From contig MU006237.1 of NCBI GenBank assembly GCA_010093685.1, forward strand, positions 248,001-312,000: DNA of 64,000 nt, in the 5' to 3' direction. The notes under the pieces were generated by a model, which was not told the DNA's origin, searched no databases, and saw only the letters and a list, made by a program, of their open reading frames with translations. How positions within the stretch are numbered: the stretch's first letter is position 1; each line of letters opens with the position of its first letter. This stretch comes from Ophiobolus disseminans (lineage: Eukaryota > Ascomycota > Dothideomycetes > Pleosporales > Phaeosphaeriaceae). Made by a program: the position numbers and the translations under genes. Below are positions 1-10,717 of this stretch, piece by piece.

Positions 1-1260
1 AAGTCGTATCCGGATGTGCACTTCGTACGTCTTCCTTCGATCGATCTGCGGACATGTGTCGAACTTCGTGAGCGCAAAGGGTCGTTATCAAAAGATGGCG
101 AAGCAGATGAAGAATTAGATGGTATTTTGATGGAACAGCATGGCCGTGGCTTTGCAGAAGATCTTGGGATGAAACCGTTCTGGCGGCTCACTGTCTTGAG
201 ATCTTCGACCGAGAACACCACGTTCACAGCGGTTTGGGCTTTCCACCACGCACTCTTAGATGGAGCGTCAGCCCTCATGTTCCACGACTCATTCCTCAGC
301 GCACTGAGCAAGCACTCCCAAGGCCCAGATTTGAATCCAACCCCGATCGTTGACTCACCCACTGGCCCGCTTCCTCCGCCTTTCGAGGAACAGCACACTA
401 TGACTATCTCGTGGCTGTTCTTCCTCGGCGCCATAGCCAGTAGCCTTCTTCCTTCAATTTTCGACAAGCGCCCACCAAACTTATGGACTGGTAATCGTAT
501 ACCCGAGGAGATTACTTCTGTTCCGAAGTTCAATTCCCGCACATTCGTACTCGCAGCCGACACCGTGAAGCGCCTAGCCCAGCTAAGCCGCGGTCAAGGC
601 GTCACCGTAACAGCATCCCTCCACGCCCTCGTCGCTGCGTCTCTTTTCGCCAACCTCCCAGAACACGACTTTGACAAAGTCAATATCGCTGCTCCTGTAT
701 CGATGCGCCCTTTCCTCGAAGACGTACCAGATGACCAGATGACGAACGCGATCACCTCATACGAGATCACACACCATCGTCCCACACCAACCCATTCCGA
801 AAAAGGCGGTGCGCTTCAGTACTTCTCCTGGGCCGAAGCTCGCTCCGTCAAATCCGCAATTCAAGCCACGGTCGCCAAAACCGGGAGCGACAACTCCATT
901 GCTCTACTCAAATACGTATCCAATATCCACGACTTCTTGACCAGTAACCTCGGCAAAGAACGGACTCTTAGCACTGAACTATCGAACGTCGGTGTGTACA
1001 AGCCCAAATCTGAGGGAGAGTGGAAGATTGGGCGCATGACTTTTAGTCAGTGCGCAAATCCAATGGACGCTGCTTTCCATATCAATGTCGTTACGGGTGG
1101 TGATGGGAATGCGAGTTTGAATGCTAGTTGGTGTGATGGAGCTGTCGAAGAAGATTTGATTGGAAAGGTTATGGATGGGTTGAAGAAAGCTGTGGAGCAG
1201 TTGGTGGAGGATGGAGAAGACTTGGTGATTGTAAAAGCAGAGGCGATCGGAAGCCGGTAG
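1..1260 (+). CDS. Alcohol acetyltransferase-like protein (5' partial)
   Basis: The frame is open from the first base, so the gene begins upstream of the window; 419 codons plus stop are visible. An H-H-x-x-x-D-G acyltransferase signature is seen (FHHALLDG, about nt 241-264), the catalytic motif of the condensation/BAHD/alcohol acetyltransferase superfamily. A later block (VNIAAPVSMRPFLED) and a C-terminal half with SNVGVYKP and a DAAFHINVV-like strand fit the fungal AATase (Atf-type) family, which transfers acetyl groups from acetyl-CoA to alcohols. No intron is needed in the visible part. It sits near a Zn2Cys6 regulator, an SDR and a FAD monooxygenase, so a tailoring role in a small metabolic cluster is possible but inferred. 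Another BAHD/condensation-like acyltransferase is the main alternative. Confidence 0.75.
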   Translation, partial: KSYPDVHFVRLPSIDLRTCVELRERKGSLSKDGEADEELDGILMEQHGRGFAEDLGMKPFWRLTVLRSSTENTTFTAVWAFHHALLDGASALMFHDSFLSALSKHSQGPDLNPTPIVDSPTGPLPPPFEEQHTMTISWLFFLGAIASSLLPSIFDKRPPNLWTGNRIPEEITSVPKFNSRTFVLAADTVKRLAQLSRGQGVTVTASLHALVAASLFANLPEHDFDKVNIAAPVSMRPFLEDVPDDQMTNAITSYEITHHRPTPTHSEKGGALQYFSWAEARSVKSAIQATVAKTGSDNSIALLKYVSNIHDFLTSNLGKERTLSTELSNVGVYKPKSEGEWKIGRMTFSQCANPMDAAFHINVVTGGDGNASLNASWCDGAVEEDLIGKVMDGLKKAVEQLVEDGEDLVIVKAEAIGSR

Positions 1261-1517
1261 GGTAGCGGTAGTGCATAATGAAACAAGTGTCGCACGCGAT
1301 GCGGGAGAATGATGTATGTAAGTTGTTGCATTAATGTATAATTGAAGTACCCATAGCATCAGAGAGATGCTAGAAGAAAAATAGGTATCCCTGGTAAACC
1401 CCACAAGCGCCTTCCCCGTCCGACTCCAATAATAGAAAGAATATACCAGAACTCCATCCCAGATTCTCCGACCACTCAGCTCATCTCCTCAAACCTCCTT
1501 CACTTCCCATGTCCAAC

Positions 1518-1763
1518 TCAGTTCCTTTTATACTGCCAGATCTCCTGGCCCGGCCTTGTCTGACCCTGGCCATAGTACGTCGCATAGGCTGCGTTGGTAG
1601 CCTGGTGGTGCTCCTTTGCGTGCCGCTTGATGGAGGACCAGATGCCGTGTGCTTTGCTTGTTGCTGACGTTGATGATGAGCTGATGGAAGATGACGATGA
1701 GACAATGGCTTCTTTGGCGAGCTCGACCGAGGTACGAGGGGTTGTTGCTGAGGAGTAGGACAT
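1518..1763 (-). CDS. Small basic hypothetical protein, 81 aa
   Basis: An ATG-started frame of 81 codons on the minus strand. The N-terminal half is serine-rich. The C-terminal half has a compact amphipathic block (GIWSSIKRHAKEHHQATNAA) followed by YATYYG. That block resembles short conserved proteins I associate with Dothideomycetes, of no known function. There is no signal peptide or membrane segment. A longer overlapping frame exists in another register (to 2091) but its composition looks random, so I prefer the 81-aa frame. The gene is convergent with the acetyltransferase-like gene. Function unknown. Confidence 0.5.
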   Translation of the reverse strand: MSYSSATTPRTSVELAKEAIVSSSSSISSSSTSATSKAHGIWSSIKRHAKEHHQATNAAYATYYGQGQTRPGQEIWQYKRN

Positions 1764-4535
1764 TGTGATGGCGGTTGCGACGAGGCTTTTCGGTGAGAGA
1801 AGCTCGGGCGATGAGGTTGGTGTTGGTGCTTGGTGCGACTTGGGATTGGAGGCGCAAATTCAAATGAGGCGGTCGTTGATTGCTCGCTAGTGCTTGATTC
1901 TCTTTATTGTGTTTAAGGCTGAAGTTTGCTGGTAGTAAGAAACTTGGTTTGGTGGTTGTCGATTTCTGGGACGGCAGGTAATTTTTGGTACGGGTGAGGT
2001 AAAACCGTTCGAGGTGAGATGGGATGCTTTTTCTGCTGGATGACCCTTCCACATCCAACGCCGTGAACCCTTTATACTCTCTTACCTGCACCTCCGACGC
2101 CGGCCGCCAGTCCTATGACTCTTGATCATCCACGCCCATCACGCCTTAGCTTTACAAATGCGCTCGTTGAAACCAGCCTCACACGCCTTTCATGTCGAAA
2201 AACAACCTTGGAACTCTCCACATGCCGCTACCGATGTTAACGGTTGCGCCAGCATGGTGCACAAATTAGCCAATGGCGGTGTCGGGCTAGGCGAAGCGTG
2301 CGCCACAGTGTTCCGTTTGCGGCTAGGTCCAACCTGAGCCTGGGCCTTTTCCGCCGGATAATGCCGGCGGCCTTCACAGTCTCACACCCGTCGGGTCGGA
2401 CGCAATGTTATTCTGATATGAGGTATAGCAGGTGCGTCAGGAAGCTGTGATGCAGTGCGTGATTGGTCACTTTGACGTGAACTCGGGAGACGTGGCTTGT
2501 GGGCTTCGCTGCGAAAGCAAGGTCTGACTTGTTGCGCCTTACACCTCACGCCCTACAAGCACACCAGCGGAGTGGGGCGCATTACTCATCGGCAGAGCTG
2601 AAAGTGCGCCCTGTACATGTCAAAGTGACAAGACGTGATGACTGCGATTTTCGAGACGACGAAAATAATTATTTCGTATCGCTACGAAATTGCTACTGTG
2701 TTGCTGGCTTTGTCATCGTGCAACAAGCGCAAAACAGCGGGTCGATGGGGACAGAAATCGGATGCACGAATAGGAAGATTTGGGCGACATGAATGCAGGT
2801 AGCGGTACCTTGATATCAGTCAGATGAATATATGCTAGATATTATATCTACATTGTCTGCCGGAGTTACCGCTTGTAAAGGGTCGACAGCGTATAAAGAC
2901 AAATGTCGCGCGCGGTTCGCTGTGCACAGATTCTATGAAAGTGCACATTTACGGTACGAGGGTGTGAGAAACTGTATGCTTCTACGAGCTGCCTGTCAGT
3001 GATGTTCCAAAACTGCGACAGATATCACGAGGAGCCGGGCCGCTGCGGTAGCCGACGACCGGATGCCCAGTTTCATTCAGGTGGATGTGCGTGTACTTGC
3101 CGGATCTTGTGTAGTCGTGCGCATCCCCATAATTGGGATGTGACAGAGTGATAGCGCAAAACCCCACGCATGGGCATACGACGACTCGATCTGGACTTCC
3201 AGTTCTGGAGAATCGTGTCACCATGCAGTCATGGCTCGTCGTAGTACACGCCAAAGATCTGGGTGACCTGGTCAACTTGGCCGTCGCTTGAAATCGAAGG
3301 CCAAGAGACTCGGCGGCACGAATATCGTATCATTCTTCGACGTGGTCGCAGACTTCGAATGGTTCGTTGGGAAGGGATGCGTCTCGTGATGGGAAACATC
3401 TGAACTTTGTCGGGTAGGGGGCTTCCGATGTCGGTCTTGTGAGCCACGAGAAGATCATCTATAGTAAGTAAGAGCGTTAAGGACGCACAGCTGTTTTGGT
3501 CGCGTGGGTAGATGGCGGTAAGATAATTAACTTTGTTTCCATAACGTGTTGGGGAACAATGGAAAGCATGCAAGCTCACATAATAGAATGAGATAACCCC
3601 CGAAATCGAACCGCAGGAGCAACATTGGGCAAGAAGGCGTGCAGCATGCGCTATCGTACACATAAGGGCCTGGCTTGAAGCCACTTGGCCCACGTGGTAT
3701 ACTGTGAGGCAGGAATTGTAAAGAAACACCTTTCGATCTTCACTAGCCAAGGCCCTCATCTATAGCCAATGAGATCGTGATAACCTGGCAGCAGATGTGC
3801 CAGATAATGTTCCCCGTTGTTGAGAATCTCAAGCTTTGCGCGCGTACATGGAACGGCATTGCGACTTGTAAACTTGTTGTTAAGGGTGGCCCAATCCTTT
3901 CATACATGTGTCTGGACACTAACTCTTCTCTCGAGAGAACGCAGCGAAACCTGCATTACATGTGGCGGATAGACTGTAGGAAGCCTGGTAGCCTCTCCAG
4001 CTGTGAGTCGTCAGTGTAATATAATGACTCATTTGTACGATAACAGCATCAACGACCACAGCCGCTACTGCTGGTCAAAGGAACGATGCTGCTCAGATCG
4101 AGTCTAGATATTCCATGGCATTGACGTGCCCCAGCTTCTAATACGCGGTGTACATCATGTATTAGCATAGCCCTTTGGCCTCCATATCCGACGGGGTCAA
4201 GAACCTGTGAGCTGCCCTCAGAGCGGGGACGTTCGAGAAGACTCAGGTTGGCGAAGATCCTGTTGACGATGTTGTGGGAACTCAATCCGAAATCGTATAC
4301 CATCCCATCGAAGCTTCATGTGTTTTCGGTGAAGGTTGCTGGGAAAACAAGTGTAGTGTGTCGCGCCGGCAAGATTTACCACGTTGAGAAAGGCGCGATG
4401 CCGGTGCCCCGTCATCCGGCTGACTCAACCACCTTCACTCTTTCCCCAACAACCTCACCGCGACGATGCACGCTGTCATACACACTCGGTGACTATCCGA
4501 CTCGACTCTAACACAACATTTTCATGATCTAGACC
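1764..4535. other. Gene-poor interval
   Basis: About 2.8 kb with no gene I can support. Two overlapping minus-strand frames (2982-3275 and 3229-3759) are open, but their predicted peptides show no recognisable domain and I could not join them by convincing splice sites. The last few hundred bases before 4536 are presumably the promoter of the Zn2Cys6 gene. Confidence 0.5.
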
Positions 4536-5951
4536 ATGGCTGAGCCCAAATCGCGTCGTCAAAGAAAATTTGCCCCACGCTCCCGCACGGGATGCTTAAC
4601 CTGCCGAACGCGGCGCAAGCGATGCGACCTTCGGCATCCTCGCTGCGACAACTGCGCACGTCTTAACCTCACATGTGAATGGCAACAAGAGCGAAATATT
4701 GTCAGCGACAACCCTGCAAATTGCTCGTCGCCTAGTCCCGAAATCCAGGTTACTGGACCTCTGCGTTCATCTATCGACTTTTGGAGCTTCTTGTCGAGCG
4801 ATCTAGATGAGGCTTCTGAAAAAAAGCACTTGCTCCAGTACTACGTGGAAGCTTACGTACCGAGCGTATCTGTGGCGACGCACGCCACGAACTACTACAC
4901 ATCGCTATACGTGCCGTGGGCGTCCAAGATTCATGGAATGTTAGATGTCCTTCTGGCAATATCCTCGGCTCAACTTGCTCGACGTGTCGTGGATCCAGAG
5001 CGTGCCAAATATCTCAAAGCAGTTTCAACTCGGCATGAAAGACGATGCTACGCCTTCATTAAGGAACGCGTTTCTCAATCGGGTCAGCCTCACGGAGACG
5101 TCTACCAGGTTATTGCGGCTATCTTGATATTGGTAGGACTGGAGGCCCTCAACGGCTCGACTAGTACACGGTGGATCTCTCAGCTCAAATGCGCAAAAAG
5201 ACTCTTGAACAACATACCACCGGAGCAGAGTATCAAGGATTGTGTGGAAGTCGACTCGTTGCACAGACACTTCACGTACCACTTTGCCTCTGCTTCACTC
5301 ATGGCGAGAGTCGCTCCGACATCTGCCACATTGTCGATCGAGGAGGATCCGTCATACAATAGCCTTTCACTACTACCCATGACGACTATCGACCCGTTAA
5401 TGGGTGTTTCGTATCAGCTTTGCGACCTCATTGCGCGGATACAGTACATCAAGTCGCACGATCCTGCGTTTCCGCATATCACCGAAGCCTCTTTTCAGGC
5501 CATAGAAAGTGCAATTATGACCTGGTCGTACGATAATCCTTTTAGCTTAGGTGTTGATCTCACCATTGCACTCGATCTCATAGCGCTTGCCGAAGCGTAC
5601 CGTCTCGCTGCACTCATCCAGCTTTACCGTACTTCAGCTGCGCATACATCACGCATTCCGGACTGTGCATCTCGCGCAATGGATTTCGTTGCACGGATTC
5701 CGCCAGGAAGTCCTGCCGAATCGAGTTTGCTGTATCCGATGTTCCTAGCTGGTGCTGAGCTGGAAGACGCGAAAGCCACCGAGATATGTTCCAGGCGGCT
5801 AAATGAGATCCAAGGAAGGAACCGGTACGAGAATGTAGGCATGGTGCAAAAAGTGTTAAAAGAAGTCTGGTGTTCGAAAGCGGAAACCGGGCAACAACGA
5901 GACTGGGAAGAGGTGTTGAGGGAGTGGAATTGGTCCTTCACTCTGGGTTGA
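4536..5951 (+). CDS. Zn(II)2Cys6 transcription factor
   Basis: A single exon of 471 aa. The N-terminus carries a complete binuclear zinc cluster with Cys at residues 20, 23, 30, 37, 40 and 47 (CLTCRTRRKRCD...CDNC...C), preceded by a basic stretch. This is the DNA-binding domain of Gal4-type fungal regulators. The rest is an all-helical region like the 'fungal-specific transcription factor' middle region (Fungal_trans_2-like), ending EWNWSFTLG. It would act in the nucleus. Its targets are unknown; the SDR starts about 450 bp downstream on the same strand, and the acetyltransferase-like and monooxygenase genes are close, so local pathway control is a reasonable inference. No intron or damage seen. 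Confidence 0.93.
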   Translation: MAEPKSRRQRKFAPRSRTGCLTCRTRRKRCDLRHPRCDNCARLNLTCEWQQERNIVSDNPANCSSPSPEIQVTGPLRSSIDFWSFLSSDLDEASEKKHLLQYYVEAYVPSVSVATHATNYYTSLYVPWASKIHGMLDVLLAISSAQLARRVVDPERAKYLKAVSTRHERRCYAFIKERVSQSGQPHGDVYQVIAAILILVGLEALNGSTSTRWISQLKCAKRLLNNIPPEQSIKDCVEVDSLHRHFTYHFASASLMARVAPTSATLSIEEDPSYNSLSLLPMTTIDPLMGVSYQLCDLIARIQYIKSHDPAFPHITEASFQAIESAIMTWSYDNPFSLGVDLTIALDLIALAEAYRLAALIQLYRTSAAHTSRIPDCASRAMDFVARIPPGSPAESSLLYPMFLAGAELEDAKATEICSRRLNEIQGRNRYENVGMVQKVLKEVWCSKAETGQQRDWEEVLREWNWSFTLG

Positions 5952-6403
5952 CAAGCATTGGGTAGATCTTACAAGCGCCGGTCTAGGTCAACTCATTGAT
6001 TGTACTACCTCTTAGGAGAATAAATCTGTCCAATGATCGACCTTCTACCCCGCATTCAACCTCTTCCCCTCCATTGGATATTCCGGAGCATGTCACTTGG
6101 TCAAGCTTAAACGAATCACAAAGTCAGACACGACATCCGAGGTGCTGGACGGTCATGCTACCGTTTTGGCTCGTCCGGCAAGCATAACCACTTTCTCATT
6201 GGGGCGTGCTTCGTGAGATTATAGTTCGCGCCACTTATAAGCCCGCACCCTGTTGTCATACATAGGTCGAAGCTGGGTCTCAAACTTTTGACGTGTTCAT
6301 TGTGTATGACGTTGCGGGTCTATACATTCGTCTTACTCTCACGTCACAATCTGAGCGGGGTTTGCTTCTCTTCCTAACTCATCAAAATATCGTTTCATCT
6401 CCA
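5952..6403. promoter_or_regulatory. Intergenic/promoter region of the SDR gene
   Basis: 452 bp between the regulator stop and the SDR start. A TATA-like TTATAA lies at 6235-6240, about 165 nt before the chosen ATG at 6404. An in-frame upstream extension from 6293 exists but is not SDR-like and is probably 5' leader. Confidence 0.4.
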
Positions 6404-7420
6404 ATGGCCACACGAATCGAGTTCATTGATCCACGGCTGGATGTTTCGAGTCTCAAAGGACGCTCTGTTCTCATAACTGGTGGTGCGGCAGGAATCGGTC
6501 TAGCATGCGCCACGAGAATTGCAGAAGCCGGTGCCCTGGTGACCATAGCAGATTTGCAAAATGCTTCTGGGCAGACAGCAGCTCGAGATCTGGCATCAAA
6601 AGGCCATGGAGTGCAGTTCGTGCAATGCGATGTCACAAATTACACGGCACAAGTCGACATGTTTCAGAAGGCGATCACATTCGGCGGTGGCAAGGTCGAC
6701 ATTGTCATTCCAAACGCGGGTATCGTTGCGGAGCAAAATCTTTTCAAGATGGTTCCAGCCGATGTGCTTTCACTGGATAGCCCGCCACCACCGGAGCCTG
6801 GCTATACCGGATGCGATGTCAATCTTCAAGCAGTATATAACACCTGCTACCTTGCAATGCACTACTTTCGCCTTCCACGGGATGCTGGCGACATCTATAA
6901 CCGAAGTATCATTCTCATCGGCTCCCTCGCAGGCTATGTCGGGTTTCCTCCCAGCAGCACATATAGCGTTTCGAAGTTCGGCGTCCGTGGGCTATTCTAC
7001 AGCATCCGAGACCAAGCTACCCACGAGATTCCGGCGGTGCGCGTCAACCTCGTGGCTCCTTGGTTTATTGAAACCGCAATGACGAAGACAGAAGAGTTCT
7101 TGTCAAGCGAGGCGGGTTTCCTAATCAAAGTCATGGGCTTTGCTCCAATGGATCGGTTAGTCGCTGCTGTTCTACAGTTTGCCGCAAACGACAAACTGCA
7201 CGGAAGAGCTGCGGGCATCTTTCCACTTGGAAACGAAGACTTGTCCGACGATCTGGAGGGAGCGTATGCGGGACTAGTTGTTCAAAAACACATGCAAGAT
7301 GTTATGGTCAAGGTCTCCAAGGCGATGCAGGAGATGGAGGCAGAGAAGAATAAGTTATCGCGGCAAGACAGCGCAACCACAGCAACGACAACTTCGAAGG
7401 TTTCTGGCTTCTTGTCATGA
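6404..7420 (+). CDS. Short-chain dehydrogenase/reductase (SDR)
   Basis: 338 aa, intronless. It shows the classical SDR layout: NAD(P)-binding TGGAAGIG near residues 25-32, an acidic residue after strand 2 (TIADLQ) that favours NAD, the PNAG element near residue 104, the catalytic serine in GSLAGY (about 173), and YSVSK with Tyr187 and Lys191. The overall look is close to fungal 15-hydroxyprostaglandin-dehydrogenase-like SDRs, which oxidise secondary alcohols; the substrate cannot be read from the sequence. The C-terminus has a charged helix and a Thr/Ser-rich tail. The ATG at 6404 is chosen because it directly precedes the conserved fold; the frame stays open upstream to 6293 without SDR features. 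It is next to the Zn2Cys6 gene and may be under its control. Confidence 0.93.
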   Translation: MATRIEFIDPRLDVSSLKGRSVLITGGAAGIGLACATRIAEAGALVTIADLQNASGQTAARDLASKGHGVQFVQCDVTNYTAQVDMFQKAITFGGGKVDIVIPNAGIVAEQNLFKMVPADVLSLDSPPPPEPGYTGCDVNLQAVYNTCYLAMHYFRLPRDAGDIYNRSIILIGSLAGYVGFPPSSTYSVSKFGVRGLFYSIRDQATHEIPAVRVNLVAPWFIETAMTKTEEFLSSEAGFLIKVMGFAPMDRLVAAVLQFAANDKLHGRAAGIFPLGNEDLSDDLEGAYAGLVVQKHMQDVMVKVSKAMQEMEAEKNKLSRQDSATTATTTSKVSGFLS

Positions 7421-7615
7421 ATTCTGAAGCTCAACGAATCCTCGTCTGCTATGAGGATTCTGTTACGACTAATGATTGATTTGCATTTCGCGCCTGCTTT
7501 TATTCTTGCGTTCTGAATACCGACTCCTACGATTCTCTATTACAGTTATTTAGCACGATTTATCTATTTCAATACAATGGTTTTCGCCGCTCACACCATG
7601 ATCCACGTTCGAAGC

Positions 7616-8659
7616 TCACAACTCAAAAACATCAAAATCTGCAACAGCACCACCGCTTTGAACCACGCCACCACCAGGGATGTACACCTTCCTACCCACG
7701 CCAACCGCATAAGTCCCATGTCTAGGAAGCTTCATGGTTCCCACACTCTCCCACTTGTCCTTTACCGTATCGTACGCCTCAACCTGATCAAATATTCCAC
7801 TCTCAGTCGCTGTGTTTCCTTCTCCACCAAACGTATACACTTTCTTTCCGATCACTCCGGTGGCAACTCCACCTCTTGCAGTAGGCATCTTCGCTTTGCT
7901 TGTCTTCCACCCCGCTTTCGTATCACAAAGATCCAGCACAAACACCGTATCCTTTACATTCTTTTGCCCATCTTTCCTGCCACCAAGCACATACATCTTG
8001 CCGCCCACAGCCGCAGCACCTGCATGATCTCGACCTTCTGGCAGATTCTTCGCAGCATCTGAGACCTGCAGCCACTTCTTTGACACGGTGTCGAAGATGG
8101 ACACGAATGAAGTAGTGCGCTGCGTGTAGGTGCCGTAGAGTTCCAGTTCTTTGAGACCGCCTGCGAGATAGATTTTCTTGTCATAAACGCCCACAGCGGC
8201 ACTACCACTCAGCTGGCCGGCTGGCACGCCAGGAAGCGGAGTCCATGCGTCGGTCGATGGATCGTAGACCCATGAATCTGCAACGGCGCGCCAAGCGCGG
8301 CCTTGACTGGTTTCTTCCGCTAAGCCGCCGAGGCAGTAGATCTTTCCATCAACCACAGCGACGTTGAGATGGTTCAATGGTAGGGGAAGGGGAGCTTTGG
8401 TCGACCAAGTGTTGGTGGGGATGGAGTAGAATTGCATCAACGGTGTGGTTGCCACAAAATTGGTGTCATTGGTAGGGATGACACCGCCTACAATGACGAT
8501 TGTAGAGGGTGGAAGGAAAAGCGTGGTTTGTTCTTGGCGGGCATGAAGAGGGATGGGTGCAAGGGTGCGCCACGTCGGGGCGTGGCTGTTGTAGGGGAGA
8601 GAGGCGGAGAGGGCAACGCCCAAGATGTTTGATACGGTGAGAAGTTGAGTAAAATGCAT
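7616..8659 (-). CDS. Secreted Kelch-repeat protein
   Basis: 347 aa, one exon. Residues 1-19 form a signal peptide (MHFTQLLTVSNILGVALSA). The rest is a beta-propeller of about six Kelch blades, recognised by repeated double-glycine strands (IYCLGG, IYLAGG, MYVLGG, VYTFGG, VYIPGG), each preceded by an 'h-h-A-V' strand and followed by a W/Y-x-x-x pair. It is probably extracellular or cell-wall associated. Galactose-oxidase-like and ring-cleaving-like fungal Kelch proteins share the fold, but no copper-site tyrosine/cysteine pair was identified, so no enzyme activity is claimed. It runs convergent to the SDR gene, with about 195 bp between their stops. Confidence 0.9.
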   Translation of the reverse strand: MHFTQLLTVSNILGVALSASLPYNSHAPTWRTLAPIPLHARQEQTTLFLPPSTIVIVGGVIPTNDTNFVATTPLMQFYSIPTNTWSTKAPLPLPLNHLNVAVVDGKIYCLGGLAEETSQGRAWRAVADSWVYDPSTDAWTPLPGVPAGQLSGSAAVGVYDKKIYLAGGLKELELYGTYTQRTTSFVSIFDTVSKKWLQVSDAAKNLPEGRDHAGAAAVGGKMYVLGGRKDGQKNVKDTVFVLDLCDTKAGWKTSKAKMPTARGGVATGVIGKKVYTFGGEGNTATESGIFDQVEAYDTVKDKWESVGTMKLPRHGTYAVGVGRKVYIPGGGVVQSGGAVADFDVFEL

Positions 8660-9254
8660 GATGACTGCTAGTATAAAGAGGTGTTGATGATGTTTTGCAA
8701 TGCGATGATACCATACTTATACAAGAAGCCTCACACGTTCAGGGACAGTTGAGCTCGCTCGTCGCCTACGCCTACGGCAGGGGACATACGCAGCGTCTAA
8801 AGTCGAAAGAAGCTTCAGATGCGACACAACAGCCTCATCCGTAAATTGAAGTCGTGCGCAATGACGAGAAATGGTGGCACAGTAGGGGCTAAGCTCAAAT
8901 CGCACCAATCATGTACATTTTCGGAGCTTACGTATGGACAAATTCCCGACTGCGCACAGGAAATTTCATTTTCGCTCGACCCTGATGTTATGGGTGATGC
9001 GGACATGTCGGAGATGTGGAGCGCACGAGATGGTCTGGAGAACGAAGCGGAAGAATTGACCGTCGAGGCGTCCCATCGCAACCTAAAGATCAGCACGACG
9101 CCGCAATGGCGCATGACGGATCAGCAGGAGATGGCGGACATTGAAAACTTCACATGTTGAGAGAGCATCTCATTACCTCTGAACGCTCGAGTCATTTGCC
9201 AAACGTGCGACTGCCTGCCAAGATGTGCTAAAATCCAAAGCAACAAAGACTAGG
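8660..9254. other. Intergenic region with a weak small frame
   Basis: About 600 bp between the divergent Kelch and monooxygenase genes, likely holding both promoters. An ATG-started frame of 113 codons (8819-9160, + strand) with an acidic C-terminal half is open. I recognise no domain in it and an antisense frame overlaps it, so it is not called. Confidence 0.45.
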
Positions 9255-10589
9255 ATGACGCCCCCAACCAAAACAGCGATTGTGGTATATCACAGAATGT
9301 GTCAATGAGATTCCCAGATTTACTAACACAACACAATAGGTCGGTGGCTCCCTATCCGGCCTCATGAGCGGTTTAGTTTTACGCTTACTCAAGTATTCCG
9401 TGCACGTCCTCGACCGCAGCTCCCCAGAGACACTCCAGTCGCAAGCCGCCGGGCTGCGCGCAGGCCCAGAGCTCCACTCTTTCATCGAAACGTATGTGAA
9501 GGACTTCGATCCCAACTATGCGCTTGCGCCAGACACCTTGGAGATTGTGAAGAAGAGCGGGGAGGTGGAACTGAAGATTCCATCGACGAACCCGTTGAGA
9601 TTGACGACATGAAAACGTGTGTACGACAAGTTGAAGGGCGCTTTACTGGAAGAGGATGATGGGTTGGTCAAGGCGGTGTATGACACCGAGGTAAAGGTTG
9701 AAGACTTGAAACGACAAGGTGACAAGATGGGTGTGTTGTATCGCAATCTAAAAACTAACGAGGTTGAGATGCTAGAAGCAGACCTAGTCATTGGGGCAGA
9801 TGGAGCTCATTCACTCGTGCGAAAGGTCGTCTCTAAAGACAACATACAACCACGGTACGCCGAATGCGTGTCCTGGCGTGGTCGAGTGCCGGAACATGAT
9901 GTAACCCCTGAGACGAGGGAGGCGATGCAAAACCGGTGTGTCATCATGAGAGTAGAAGGAGGATACATGGTCTCGTAAGTGTACGACTAAAAGAAGCAAT
10001 AGGATGCTACCGTAGATTCCGACTAATGCTTGCAAGGTATTACGTGCCTTCCGACCTTATAGGAGAAACATCAGACAGCAAGGAATTTGTGTGGACCTGG
10101 TACGATACAGTACCCGGAGACTCCCCGCATTTCATCGAGATCGTCACCGACGTGAACGGCAACAAACACTCCTCGACAGTTCCGAGAGGCAAGGTGCAGC
10201 CAAAGGTGTGGCAAAGCGTACTAGATCGGCGAGACACGATCTCGAACTCGCGCTTCCTTGCACTTCTCCAGCATACAGCCGAGCCTTTCGTTTCTGCGGT
10301 TCATGAACTTCCGGGAACGCAGTCCGTATACGAAGATGGAAAAGTACTGCTTGTTGGTGACGCATTTTCGCTATGCAAGCCACATGCTGGTGGGAGTACT
10401 AGCCAAGCTGCGTTCCAGGCCACGATGTTGCGGAATATGCTGGAAGAAAAGATTGGCCTGAACGAGTGGCAACAAGCCTGCACTGGAAGTGCCTCAAAGG
10501 ACATTGAGAGGAGCTTGGGGGCGGCGAAGTTCTTCTTTGGCGGTGAGATGCCAGACTTCGTAAAGGCTATGGTTGTGAGAGCAAGGTAG
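9255..10589 (+). pseudogene. FAD-dependent monooxygenase with an in-frame stop
   Basis: Three exons are readable: 9255-9284, 9340-9974 and 10037-10589. Intron 1 has a perfect TACTAAC branch site; intron 2 starts GTAAGT and has GACTAAT. The protein starts with a dinucleotide-binding strand rebuilt across intron 1 (AIVVGGSLSGLMSG) and has the later flavin motifs VIGADGAHSLVRK and LVGDAFSLCKPHAGGSTSQA, typical of group A flavoprotein monooxygenases (salicylate/kynurenine hydroxylase type). At 9610-9612 a TGA interrupts the frame at LRLTT-stop-KRVYDKLKG. The family usually has a Trp there, so TGG to TGA is the simplest explanation. No intron removes it. Everything downstream stays open and conserved, so the lesion is recent, or tolerated by readthrough or assembly error. 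Confidence 0.82.
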
Positions 10590-10717
10590 TTGCTACCAGT
10601 TGATAACATCTACCTAGTTATTATCATTACCGTGCCCGTAAGGTGATTCAAGATCTTCCTGCTCAGTGAATGGCGGTGGTTGAACATGGGACCAAATTGC
10701 TTTGGGGGCGCTTTGAT

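Noticed and set aside
1528..2091. 187-codon minus-strand frame overlapping the 81-aa gene
   Set aside because: It reads the 81-aa gene in a wrong register and lacks protein-like patterning.
3229..3759. 176-codon minus-strand frame, plus an overlapping 97-codon frame to 2982
   Set aside because: Composition looks random, no domain seen, and no convincing splice joins the two.
8819..9160. 113-codon + strand frame with an acidic end
   Set aside because: It fills a divergent promoter region, has an antisense frame of similar length, and shows no recognised motif.
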